Source: Anaeromicrobium sp.
GTDB taxonomy: Bacteria > Bacillota > Clostridia > Peptostreptococcales > Thermotaleaceae
Direction: 5' to 3'
DNA length: 50,087 nt
NCBI RefSeq assembly: GCF_025210435.1
Contig: NZ_JAOART010000056.1
Coordinates: forward strand, 1 to 50,087
The number at the start of each line of letters is the position of its first letter. The first letter of the stretch is position 1. Shown here piece by piece: positions 23,958-32,084 of the stretch. Position numbers and translations under genes: made by a program. A model generated the notes under the pieces. That model was given only the letters and a program-made list of their open reading frames with translations. It made no database searches and was not told where the DNA came from.

Positions 23958-25133
23958 ATGAGCAATTTTATACCTTTATCAATTCCCAATTTTAAAGGGA
24001 AAGAATTAGAATATGTTACAAAAGCTGTTGAGACAGAATGGGTTTCTACAGGTGGTGCTTATATTGACCAGTTTGAAGAACAGATAGCCCAATATTTAAA
24101 CGTAGGACAAGCTGTTGCTTGCCAGAGTGGTACAGCAGGTCTTCATTTAGCGCTAAAACTTTCGGGAGTAGAATATGCTGATGAAGTGATTGTTCCTACT
24201 CTTACATTTATTGCTGCAGTAAATCCTGTGAGATACTTAGGAGCAGAACCTGTCTTCATGGATTGTGATGATACACTCAACATAGATTTGGATAAATTAG
24301 AAGAATTTTGTAACAATGAATGTCATTTAACTGAAAAGGGACTTGTAAATAAAAAAACAAACAAAGTTATAAAGGCTATGGCCATTGTCCATGTATTTGG
24401 AAATATAGCTAACATGGAAAGAGTGATGAACATAGCTCAAAAGTATAAATTAAAAGTTATAGAAGATGCAACAGAAGCATTAGGATCATATTACCTAGAA
24501 GGAAAATATGAAGGAAAATATGCTGGAACAATAGGCGATTTTGGAGTTTATTCATTCAATGGCAATAAGATTATAACTACTGGTGGTGGTGGTATGCTGG
24601 TAGGTCAAAATAATGATTTGGTTTCTAAGGCGAAGTATTTATCAACACAAGCGAAAGATGATACATTATACTATATTCACGATGAAGTAGGTTATAACTA
24701 TAGAATGACAAATCTACAAGCTGCTTTAGGGGTAGCGCAGTTAGAGCAACTGGAAAAGTTTATCGAGACGAAAAAAAGAAATTATCATCTATATAAAACA
24801 GAAATAGATGAATTAAAAGGATTAGAACTATTGAATTTTAATAAGAATATTAGACCTAATTATTGGTTTTATTCATTGGCTATAAATAAAGAACAATATG
24901 GACTAGATAGAGATCAGTTATTAAGAAAGTTGAATGAAAGCGGAATACAGACGAGGCCTATATGGGGGCTGAACCATGAGCAAAAACCTTACGTAAATAA
25001 TGAAGCATATAAAATAGAAAAAGCTAAATATTACTTGGATAGAGTTTTAAATATTCCTTGTAGTACAAATTTAGAAGAAAAAGATGTGTTAAGAGTAGCT
25101 AATATCTTAAAAGCGTTAAAATACAGTTTATAA
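23958..25133 (+). CDS. legC: Aminotransferase, LegC type
   Basis: The 391-residue PLP-dependent aminotransferase of the DegT family would put the 4-amino group on the LegB product. Its motifs are WVSTGGAYIDQFE (typical of LegC), CQSGTAGLHLAL, D170 in VIEDATEALGS and the PLP lysine K194 in YSFNGNKIITTGGGG. It is the direct neighbour of legB with a 13-base gap. The start is ATG at 23958 after AAAAGGAG. The same frame is open upstream to 23925 but has no RBS there. It is distinct in sequence from the PglE-like aminotransferase at 17411. Confidence 0.92.
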   Translation: MSNFIPLSIPNFKGKELEYVTKAVETEWVSTGGAYIDQFEEQIAQYLNVGQAVACQSGTAGLHLALKLSGVEYADEVIVPTLTFIAAVNPVRYLGAEPVFMDCDDTLNIDLDKLEEFCNNECHLTEKGLVNKKTNKVIKAMAIVHVFGNIANMERVMNIAQKYKLKVIEDATEALGSYYLEGKYEGKYAGTIGDFGVYSFNGNKIITTGGGGMLVGQNNDLVSKAKYLSTQAKDDTLYYIHDEVGYNYRMTNLQAALGVAQLEQLEKFIETKKRNYHLYKTEIDELKGLELLNFNKNIRPNYWFYSLAINKEQYGLDRDQLLRKLNESGIQTRPIWGLNHEQKPYVNNEAYKIEKAKYYLDRVLNIPCSTNLEEKDVLRVANILKALKYSL

Positions 25134-25145
25134 GAAGGGATTTCT

Positions 25146-26198
25146 ATGAATTTACAGGATTTATTTATTACTGAAGATATAACCATAAAAGAAGGAATAA
25201 AAAAGTTAGATAAAACTGCAAAAAAAATTCTTTTAATTACTGAAGACAATAAATTAAAAGGAGTTATAACAGACGGAGATATTAGACGTTGGATTTTAAA
25301 AAATGGAAATCTGTGTGAAAAGGTTAAAGTAATAATGAATAATAATCCAATGTATTTGACAAAAGAAAATGAATATAAAGCTAGACAAATAATGAAGGAA
25401 AAGCTAATAGAAGCGATTCCTATTATGAATGAAAAAGAAGAAATTGTAGATATAATATTTTGGAATGATAGCTTTAAAGAAAAATTAAATCATTACAATA
25501 GAATAGAAAATCCTGTGGTTATAATGGCAGGAGGGAAAGGAACACGATTATATCCCTTTACAAAGATACTTCCAAAACCATTAATTCCTATAGGCGATGT
25601 GCCTATAGTAGAAAGAATTATAAATAGGTTTACAGATTATGGCTGTAATCAATTTTACTTCACTGTTAATCATAAAAAGAATATGATCAAAGCGTATTTT
25701 AACGAATTGGAAAAGAATTATACAGTGGAATATATTGAAGAGGAAAAGCCTCTGGGAACGGGTGGAAGTCTTTATTTATTAAAAGATAGGATGAATGAGA
25801 CCTTTTTTGTAAGTAATTGTGATATTTTAATAGAAGGAAATTACTCCGACATGTTAAAATATCACAAAGATAATGAAAATAAAATTACTATGATTACTTC
25901 GTTAAAACACAATACTATACCCTATGGAGTTATCGAACTAGGGAAAAAAGGGACAGTTAATAATATAATTGAAAAGCCGGAGTATAATTTTTTAGTTAAC
26001 ACAGGAATGTATATACTAGAGCCAGAAACGTTAAATGATATACCAGAAAATCAATTTTACCATATAACAGATTTGATAAATGATTATATTAAAAAAGGTG
26101 AGAAAGTAGGGACTTATCCTGTAAGTGATAGAGCGTGGATGGATATGGGTCAGCTTGAGGAAATGGAAAATATGATTAACAGATTAGGTTTAAAGTAA
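25146..26198 (+). CDS. CBS-domain nucleotidyltransferase (PtmE-like)
   Basis: The 350-residue fusion has a pair of CBS domains (residues about 5-115; KGVITDGDIRRWILKNG is typical) and a sugar-phosphate nucleotidyltransferase domain from about 120. The latter carries the signature MAGGKGTRLYPFTKILPKPL and the later CDILIEGNYSDML and PLGTGGSLY. In Campylobacter jejuni PtmE, of the same build, makes GDP-GlcN/GDP-GlcNAc for the legionaminic pathway. Position between legC and the formyltransferase/legI genes points to this activation step, so LegB here is more likely to use a GDP-linked sugar. The CBS pair may sense a nucleotide. ATG start, AAGGG upstream. Confidence 0.85.
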   Translation: MNLQDLFITEDITIKEGIKKLDKTAKKILLITEDNKLKGVITDGDIRRWILKNGNLCEKVKVIMNNNPMYLTKENEYKARQIMKEKLIEAIPIMNEKEEIVDIIFWNDSFKEKLNHYNRIENPVVIMAGGKGTRLYPFTKILPKPLIPIGDVPIVERIINRFTDYGCNQFYFTVNHKKNMIKAYFNELEKNYTVEYIEEEKPLGTGGSLYLLKDRMNETFFVSNCDILIEGNYSDMLKYHKDNENKITMITSLKHNTIPYGVIELGKKGTVNNIIEKPEYNFLVNTGMYILEPETLNDIPENQFYHITDLINDYIKKGEKVGTYPVSDRAWMDMGQLEEMENMINRLGLK

Positions 26199-26212
26199 AG
26201 GAGTTGCAAATT

Positions 26213-27109
26213 GTGAATAAAAAGTTTACAATAGGGTATTTTGCCGATGGCAAATGGGCCCATGAAGCTTTCAAATTACTAATACAAGATGAAAGCATTG
26301 ATATAAAATTTATTTGTGTAAGATACGATTCTTCAGATGAGGTATTAAGAAAATTTGCTGAAGAATATAATATAGATTATTTAAGACATAAAAATATTAA
26401 TTCTAGAGAATTTTTACAACAAGTTGAAGATTATGATTGTGACTTATTTGTATCTATGTCTTTTAATCAGATTTTTAAAAAAGAAATTATAAATATGCCT
26501 AAGTTTAAGACCATTAACTGTCACGCAGGAAAACTACCTTTTTATAGAGGTAGAAATATACTGAATTGGGCTTTAATCAACGATGAGAAAGAGTTTGGGA
26601 TCACTGTTCATTATGTAGATGAACGTATAGATACTGGAGATATAATATTACAGGAAACATATCCTATAACAGACATGGATGATTATAATACTTTACTTAA
26701 TAGAGCGTATGTAGAGTGTGCCAATATTCTTTTTAGAGCTATTAAGGTTGTTCAAAAAGGGAAAGTTGATTTAATTAAGCAAACAGATATACATCCGATA
26801 GGCTTTTACTGTGGAAGAAGACAAGAAGGTGATGAAACACTTAATTGGAATCAAACAAGTAGAGAACTATTCAACTTCATACGTGCCATATGTAAGCCGG
26901 GTCCAATGGCAAGAAGTACCTTAAATGGTACTGAAATCAAAATTAATAAATCAAAATTAATTGAAAATGCACCAGCATATAAAGGAATAGCTGGTCAAGT
27001 AGTTGGAAAAAAAGAAAATGGATTTATAGTAAAGACAAAAGATGCTACGATTGAAATAATAGAGTATGGATATGATGGCAAGATAAGAATGGGGGACAGA
27101 TTAAAATGA
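26213..27109 (+). CDS. Sugar N-formyltransferase in place of LegH
   Basis: The 298-residue enzyme is of the methionyl-tRNA formyltransferase superfamily. The catalytic Asn-His-Asp set is visible: N and H in TINCHAGKLPFYRGRN, and D in VDERIDTGDIILQE. A C-terminal OB-like domain starts near residue 200 (NWNQTSRELFNFIRAICKPG). Homologues use N10-formyl-tetrahydrofolate to formylate 4-amino-sugars. It sits exactly where legionaminic clusters carry the LegH acetyltransferase, and no other acetyltransferase is in the Leg block. I infer formylation of the 4-amino group, which becomes N7 of the nonulosonic acid. The start is GTG at 26213, with AAAGGAG 9 bases upstream; TTG at 26204 abuts the RBS. ATGA overlap with the next gene. 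Confidence 0.88.
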   Translation: MNKKFTIGYFADGKWAHEAFKLLIQDESIDIKFICVRYDSSDEVLRKFAEEYNIDYLRHKNINSREFLQQVEDYDCDLFVSMSFNQIFKKEIINMPKFKTINCHAGKLPFYRGRNILNWALINDEKEFGITVHYVDERIDTGDIILQETYPITDMDDYNTLLNRAYVECANILFRAIKVVQKGKVDLIKQTDIHPIGFYCGRRQEGDETLNWNQTSRELFNFIRAICKPGPMARSTLNGTEIKINKSKLIENAPAYKGIAGQVVGKKENGFIVKTKDATIEIIEYGYDGKIRMGDRLK

Positions 27110-28104
27110 ATAATGTCCTTATTATAGCAGAAGCAGGTGTAAACCATAATGGTTCTTTAGAAACAGCAAAGAGGCTAATAGATAAAGCTAAAGAAGCTGG
27201 TGTTGATATAGTTAAGTTCCAGACATTTAAAGCAGAAAAATTGGTTTCAAAATATGCTGAAAAAGCAGATTATCAGAAAGAGACAACAGATGCCTCTGAA
27301 AGTCAATTTAGTATGATAAAAAAATTAGAGCTAGACTTAGATATGCATAAAGAATTAATAGGATATTGTAATTTGAAAAATATAAAATTCTTATCAACTC
27401 CTTTTGATGTTGATAGTGTACAACTTCTAGTGGAACTAGGTCTAGATATTATTAAAATTCCGTCAGGAGAAATAACTAATTTACCGTACTTGAGAGCAAT
27501 AGGTAAACTTAGAAAACAAGTGATTTTATCAACGGGAATGGCAACACTTGGAGAAATTGAAGAGGCTTTAAATGCACTAAGAGAAAATGGTACTGACGAT
27601 ATTACGGTGCTACATTGTAACACAGAATATCCAACTCCTATAGAAGATGTTAATTTAAGTGCGATGAACACTATAGAAGAAGCTTTTAAAGTAAATGTGG
27701 GATACTCTGATCATACTTTGGGAGTAGAAATTCCTATTGCAGCAGTAGCAATGGGAGCAAGTGTTATAGAAAAACATTTTACTTTAGATAAAAGGATGGA
27801 AGGTCCTGATCATAAAGCGAGTCTAAGTCCTGGAGAATTAAAAGAGATGGTACAAGCTATTAGAAATATAGAAAGAGCTTTAGGCGACGGAATAAAAAGA
27901 CCTTCCAAATCCGAGTTGAAGAATAGAGACATTGCAAGAAAAAGTATAGTTGCAAATTGTAAAATTAAAAAAGGTGAAGTATTTACGGAAGCAAATTTGA
28001 CGATTAAAAGACCAGGGAATGGAATATCTCCAATGAGATGGGATAATATTATTGGGAAAATATCAAATAAAGATTATAAAGAAGATGAGCTGATAGAGAT
28101 ATGA
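27106..28104 (+). CDS. legI: Nonulosonic acid synthase (NeuB/LegI family)
   Basis: The 332-residue PEP-condensing synthase joins a 2,4-diamido-2,4,6-trideoxy-hexose (or ManNAc) with PEP to form the nine-carbon acid. The N-terminal TIM barrel begins with IIAEAGVNHNGSLETAK and includes KFQTFKAEKLVSK, IKIPSGEITNLPYL, HCNTEYPTP, and GYSDHTLG, then GASVIEKHFTLDK. The C-terminal antifreeze-like (SAF) domain starts near residue 275 (RKSIVANCKIKKGEVFTEAN). Being in the legB-legC block suggests LegI rather than true NeuB. Its ATG overlaps the previous stop (ATGA), so translation is coupled. Confidence 0.93.
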   Translation: MNNVLIIAEAGVNHNGSLETAKRLIDKAKEAGVDIVKFQTFKAEKLVSKYAEKADYQKETTDASESQFSMIKKLELDLDMHKELIGYCNLKNIKFLSTPFDVDSVQLLVELGLDIIKIPSGEITNLPYLRAIGKLRKQVILSTGMATLGEIEEALNALRENGTDDITVLHCNTEYPTPIEDVNLSAMNTIEEAFKVNVGYSDHTLGVEIPIAAVAMGASVIEKHFTLDKRMEGPDHKASLSPGELKEMVQAIRNIERALGDGIKRPSKSELKNRDIARKSIVANCKIKKGEVFTEANLTIKRPGNGISPMRWDNIIGKISNKDYKEDELIEI

Positions 28105-29258
28105 ATAGAATATGTGTGATTACTGGAACGAGAGCTGAGTATGGTCTGTTAAGACCATTAATTGAAAAGATAAATGAAGATGATAAACTGAAATTACAAT
28201 TAGTAGTAACAGGAATGCATTTATCTCCTGAATTTGGACTTACATACAAGCAAATAGAAGAAGATGGTTATAAAATAGATGAAAAAATTGAAATCCTTTT
28301 AAGTTCAGATACACCTATTGGCATATCTAAATCAATGGGACTAACTATGATAAGTTTTTCTGAATGCTATGAAAGACTAAAGCCTGATATGATCGTAGTA
28401 TTAGGTGATAGATATGAAATTTTTGCAGCAGTAAATGCTGCATCTGTTTCAAAGATACCAATTGCTCATTTACATGGAGGTGAGACTACAGAAGGTGCAT
28501 TTGATGAAGCTTTTAGACATGCTATAACTAAAATGAGTTATATTCATTTTGCAACAACAGGCGAGTATAGAAAAAGGATTATTCAGCTTGGAGAGCATCC
28601 AGATAGAGTTTTTAATGTAGGAGCTATAGGTATAGAGAATATAAAAAATATGGAACTTCTATCACGAAGCGAGTTTGAAGAAAGTATAGGATTTATTCTT
28701 GGTGAAAAAACAATATTAGTTACTTTCCATCCTGTAACTTTAGAAAGTAATACATCGCAAAAGCAATTCAAAAACCTTTTAGATGCTGTAGATGAGGTTG
28801 AAAATTTAAGAATAATCTTTACTAAAGCAAATTCAGATACAGATGGAAGAATAATTAATAAAATGATTGATGATTACGTGAATAAAAATAAGGATAAGGC
28901 TATAGCTTTTACATCTATGGGACAACTTAGATACTTAAGTGCAATGCAATATGTGGATGCAGTTGTGGGAAATTCATCTAGTGGAATAATAGAAGCACCA
29001 TCATTTAAAGTTCCAACAGTGAATATAGGTGATAGACAAAAAGGACGAATTCAAGCAAAATCCACAATAAATTGTCGTCCTGAAAAAGAAGAGATTTTCA
29101 AAACATTAGATTTAGCTTTTTCTGGTGCGTTTAAAAATAAGATTAATGATAATGTTAATCCTTACGGAGAAGGAAATGTATCAATTAAAATTATACAACA
29201 AATAAAAAAAATCTTTAATCAAGGCATTGATTTGAAGAAGAGATTTTATGACTTGTAG
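28101..29258 (+). CDS. legG: Hydrolysing nucleotide-sugar 2-epimerase (NeuC/LegG family)
   Basis: The 385-residue GT-B-like epimerase would release the nucleotide and invert C2, giving the mannose-configured sugar used by LegI. Visible motifs are CVITGTRAEYGLLRPLIEK at the N-terminus, VVTGMHLSPEFG, VVLGDRYEIFAAVNAAS, HLHGGETTEGAFDEAFRHA, and VTFHPVTLE, then VGNSSSGIIEAPSFKVPTVN. These are the classic NeuC/LegG blocks. Its ATG overlaps the legI stop codon (ATGA). The true substrate could be the GDP- or UDP-linked form; the PtmE-like gene favours GDP. Confidence 0.92.
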   Translation: MNRICVITGTRAEYGLLRPLIEKINEDDKLKLQLVVTGMHLSPEFGLTYKQIEEDGYKIDEKIEILLSSDTPIGISKSMGLTMISFSECYERLKPDMIVVLGDRYEIFAAVNAASVSKIPIAHLHGGETTEGAFDEAFRHAITKMSYIHFATTGEYRKRIIQLGEHPDRVFNVGAIGIENIKNMELLSRSEFEESIGFILGEKTILVTFHPVTLESNTSQKQFKNLLDAVDEVENLRIIFTKANSDTDGRIINKMIDDYVNKNKDKAIAFTSMGQLRYLSAMQYVDAVVGNSSSGIIEAPSFKVPTVNIGDRQKGRIQAKSTINCRPEKEEIFKTLDLAFSGAFKNKINDNVNPYGEGNVSIKIIQQIKKIFNQGIDLKKRFYDL

Positions 29259-29280
29259 TTTATTATAGGAGAGAAGAATT

Positions 29281-30267
29281 ATGAAACTTGTGGTGATAGG
29301 GTTAGGATCAATGGGTAAACGAAGAATTAGACTATTAAAAAACAATTATGATTATATTGAAATAATTGGAGTAGATACAAAAGATGATAGACGTGAAGAA
29401 GTAGAAGGTTTATACAAGATAACAACGTATTCAGATTTAGATGTAGCTATAGACATGGAAAAACCTTGTGGAGCTTTAATCTGTACTTCTCCAATTTATC
29501 ATTCCAAACTTATTTTAAAGTGTTTAGATGATGGTTTACATATATTTACTGAGATTAACTTATTGAAAGATGACTATGATAAAATATTGACAAAAGCTAA
29601 TTCCGAAGATTTAAAATTATTCTTATCTTCTACCTTTTTATATAGAAAAGAAGTACAATACATTCAAAAACAGATTGAAGAAATAAGAGAAAATGTCCAT
29701 TATAGATACCATGTAGGGCAATATCTTCCAGATTGGCATCCGTGGGAAAGTTATAAAGATTTTTTTGTGGGTGATAAAAGGACAAATGGATGTAGGGAAA
29801 TATTTGCAATAGAATTACCTTGGATAATAAAAACATTTGGTAAAATAAAGAATTTACAAATTTTAAAGGATAAAATAAGTTCTTTAGATTTAGATTATAA
29901 AGATAGTTACATTGTTTTATTAGAGCATGAAACAGGGCATAAGGGTGTACTTAACGTAGATATTGTATCAAGAAAAGCTATAAGAAGTTTTGAAGCTTAT
30001 TCAGAAAGCTTACATTTATTTTGGAAAGGAACACCTAATAGTTTAGAAAAATATGACTTTGACAGAAAAGATTTAACAAAGATTACTACATATGAGAATA
30101 TTGAAAAAGATAATAGATATGCTGAAAATATTATAGAGAATGCCTATTTAGAAGAACTAGAGACATTTATAAAAAAAATAAAAGAAAATAAAGATTTAGA
30201 TAGGTATACTTTTGAGGATGACTTATATACATTAGAGCTTATTGATAAGATTGAAGGTGTTGAATAA
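29281..30267 (+). CDS. Gfo/Idh/MocA family oxidoreductase with altered EKP motif
   Basis: The 328-residue protein has the N-terminal dinucleotide-binding motif VVIGLGSMGKRRIRLL and a C-terminal alpha/beta domain. At the place where the family normally has Glu-Lys-Pro it reads IFTEINLLKDD, so the catalytic lysine is missing. A reduced or changed activity is possible. Members occur beside NeuA/LegF genes in nonulosonate and capsule clusters, including Campylobacter ptm loci, but the reaction is not known. It is followed without a gap by a second member of the family (TAATG overlap at 30267), so the two may act as a pair. Confidence 0.8.
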   Translation: MKLVVIGLGSMGKRRIRLLKNNYDYIEIIGVDTKDDRREEVEGLYKITTYSDLDVAIDMEKPCGALICTSPIYHSKLILKCLDDGLHIFTEINLLKDDYDKILTKANSEDLKLFLSSTFLYRKEVQYIQKQIEEIRENVHYRYHVGQYLPDWHPWESYKDFFVGDKRTNGCREIFAIELPWIIKTFGKIKNLQILKDKISSLDLDYKDSYIVLLEHETGHKGVLNVDIVSRKAIRSFEAYSESLHLFWKGTPNSLEKYDFDRKDLTKITTYENIEKDNRYAENIIENAYLEELETFIKKIKENKDLDRYTFEDDLYTLELIDKIEGVE

Positions 30268-31199
30268 TGAAAATATGTTTTGTTGGTATAGGTTCAATAG
30301 GAAAAAGACATTTAAAGAATTTAACAAGTATTTCTAAAGAATTTGATTTTAAATTAGAAATACATGCTTTTAGAAATAGTGATAGAGAGTTGGAAAGTGA
30401 AGTTAAAGTATTAATAGACAAACAGATTTTTGAAAAAAAAGATTTACACGATAATTATGATGTTGTTTTTATAACTAATCCAACCTCTTTACATTATACA
30501 TCTATTGATTTATTAGCAACTAAGACAAAACATATGTTTATAGAAAAACCTATATTTGAGGATATTACCTATGATATAGACAGTCTTACTTTAAGAAATA
30601 ATGGGATTTATTATGTAGCTGCTCCTTTAAGATATACTGAAGTCATCCAACACTTAAAAGAGCTCTTAAAAGAAGAAAAAATTTATTCTGTTAGAACTAT
30701 ATGTTCTAGTTATTTACCTGATTGGAGACTTGGTGTAGACTATAGAAAAGTTTACAGTGCGAAAAAAGGTCAAGGTGGCGGTGTGTCTATAGATTTAATC
30801 CATGAATGGGACTATCTAACTTATTTATTTGGCTTTCCTCAGAAAGTTTTCAATTTATATGGACAATTTTCTCATTTAGAAATTGATAGTGAAGATTTAT
30901 CTATATATATAGCTAAATATAGAGATCGGTTAATTGAGCTACATTTGGACTATTTTGGCAGAATTCCAAAACGAGAAATTGAAATTTATACTGAAACAGG
31001 AACTATAACAGGAAATCTAATTGACAATGAAATATTGTTTACTGATGGAAGAGAAAAGATAAAATTTCATGGTGATCGTAATGAAATGTATATAAAAGAA
31101 ATGAGAAACTTTTTAGATTGTATTCTTAATAATAAAGAAAATGAAAATAATATATATCATGCATACAAAATGTTAAAACTGGCAAAGGGGATTATTTGA
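30267..31199 (+). CDS. Gfo/Idh/MocA family oxidoreductase
   Basis: The 310-residue NAD(P)-dependent oxidoreductase starts CFVGIGSIGKRHLKNL. It keeps the EKP signature (HMFIEKPIFED near residue 92) that the upstream paralogue lacks. GGGVSIDLIHEWDYLTYLFG in the C-terminal half resembles the substrate/catalytic region, with the usual D-x3-H spacing (DLIHEWD). Its substrate is unknown; a keto or amino sugar of the glycan pathway is likely from context. Its start overlaps the stop of the upstream gene by one base, and the LegF-like gene follows directly. Confidence 0.85.
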   Translation: MKICFVGIGSIGKRHLKNLTSISKEFDFKLEIHAFRNSDRELESEVKVLIDKQIFEKKDLHDNYDVVFITNPTSLHYTSIDLLATKTKHMFIEKPIFEDITYDIDSLTLRNNGIYYVAAPLRYTEVIQHLKELLKEEKIYSVRTICSSYLPDWRLGVDYRKVYSAKKGQGGGVSIDLIHEWDYLTYLFGFPQKVFNLYGQFSHLEIDSEDLSIYIAKYRDRLIELHLDYFGRIPKREIEIYTETGTITGNLIDNEILFTDGREKIKFHGDRNEMYIKEMRNFLDCILNNKENENNIYHAYKMLKLAKGII

Positions 31200-31200
31200 T

Positions 31201-31956
31201 ATGGATATATTAGTTACAGTTTGTGGAAGAGCAGGATCAAAAGGTGTAAAAAATAAAAATATTAGAGAATTTTTAGGAAATCCTTTAATTAATTATACTT
31301 TAGGGGCAGCTAAGTTATTTGCAAATAAGAATGATAAATACAATGTTGATATATGTGTAAATAGTGACAGTAAAGAACTTTTAGAAATAGCTACGAGTTT
31401 TGATGGGGTCATAGGAATTGAGAGGCCTGCTTGCTTAGCCCAGGATAATTCTCCTAAAATTCCAGTAATACAGCATTCGTTGAAATATATGGAAGAGAAA
31501 TTGAATAAAGTATATGACTATGTTATTGACTTAGATATTACATCGCCTTTAAGAACAGTAGAAGATATTCAAAACGCATTTATAAAAATAATTGACCATA
31601 GTGACATAGATGTAGTCTTTTCGGTTGTAGAATCTAGACGTAATCCATACTTTAATATGGTTGAAGAAAAAGATGGGGATATTAGAAAGATTAAAGAATC
31701 CAATTTTGTAGCAAGGCAGCAAGCTCCTAAGGTTTATGATATGAATGCTTCAATATACTGTTATATGAGAAATAGTTTGCTAAATAAATTTGAAAGAACA
31801 CCGTTTGATGGAAAATGTGATATCGTTTTGATGAAAGATACTGCAGTACTAGATATAGATTCAGAAGAAGATTTTGAATTAATGGAGATTTTAAGTCGCT
31901 ATTTCTTTATGAGTGAATATAAAGAAATTTATGATTATGTAAAAAATTTGAAATGA
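31201..31956 (+). CDS. legF: CMP-nonulosonate (acylneuraminate) cytidylyltransferase
   Basis: The 251-residue enzyme activates the nonulosonic acid with CTP to the CMP-sugar donor. The N-terminal nucleotide motif is VCGRAGSKGVKNKNIREFLG, followed by NSDSKELLEIA, RPACLAQDNSPKIPVIQH, and DLDITSPLRTVEDIQNAF, and ends with AVLDIDSEEDFELME. These are the normal NeuA/LegF/PseF blocks. LegF is chosen from context (legB, legC, legI, legG). It is the last gene of the nonulosonate block. A 128-bp gap with a two-tier hairpin follows. Confidence 0.92.
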   Translation: MDILVTVCGRAGSKGVKNKNIREFLGNPLINYTLGAAKLFANKNDKYNVDICVNSDSKELLEIATSFDGVIGIERPACLAQDNSPKIPVIQHSLKYMEEKLNKVYDYVIDLDITSPLRTVEDIQNAFIKIIDHSDIDVVFSVVESRRNPYFNMVEEKDGDIRKIKESNFVARQQAPKVYDMNASIYCYMRNSLLNKFERTPFDGKCDIVLMKDTAVLDIDSEEDFELMEILSRYFFMSEYKEIYDYVKNLK

Positions 31957-31999
31957 ATTTATTTTTGATGTGATAACATAGTATTCGCAATATTAAAAA

Positions 32000-32052
32000 A
32001 TATGTTTCACAAAATGGTATATAGCAATAGTGATATACGTTGAGAAACATAT
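32000..32052 (+). promoter_or_regulatory. Two-tier hairpin before the flippase gene
   Basis: ATATGTTTC (32000-32008) pairs with GAAACATAT (32044-32052). Inside it GTATAT (32017-32022) pairs with ATATAC (32033-32038). There is no T-run after it, so it is not a normal terminator. It fills much of the 128-bp gap between legF and the flippase gene and could be a leader structure, an RNA processing site or an operator. Function unknown. Confidence 0.45.
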
Positions 32053-32084
32053 GAGGTTGATATTATTAGAAAGGCACATAAATT

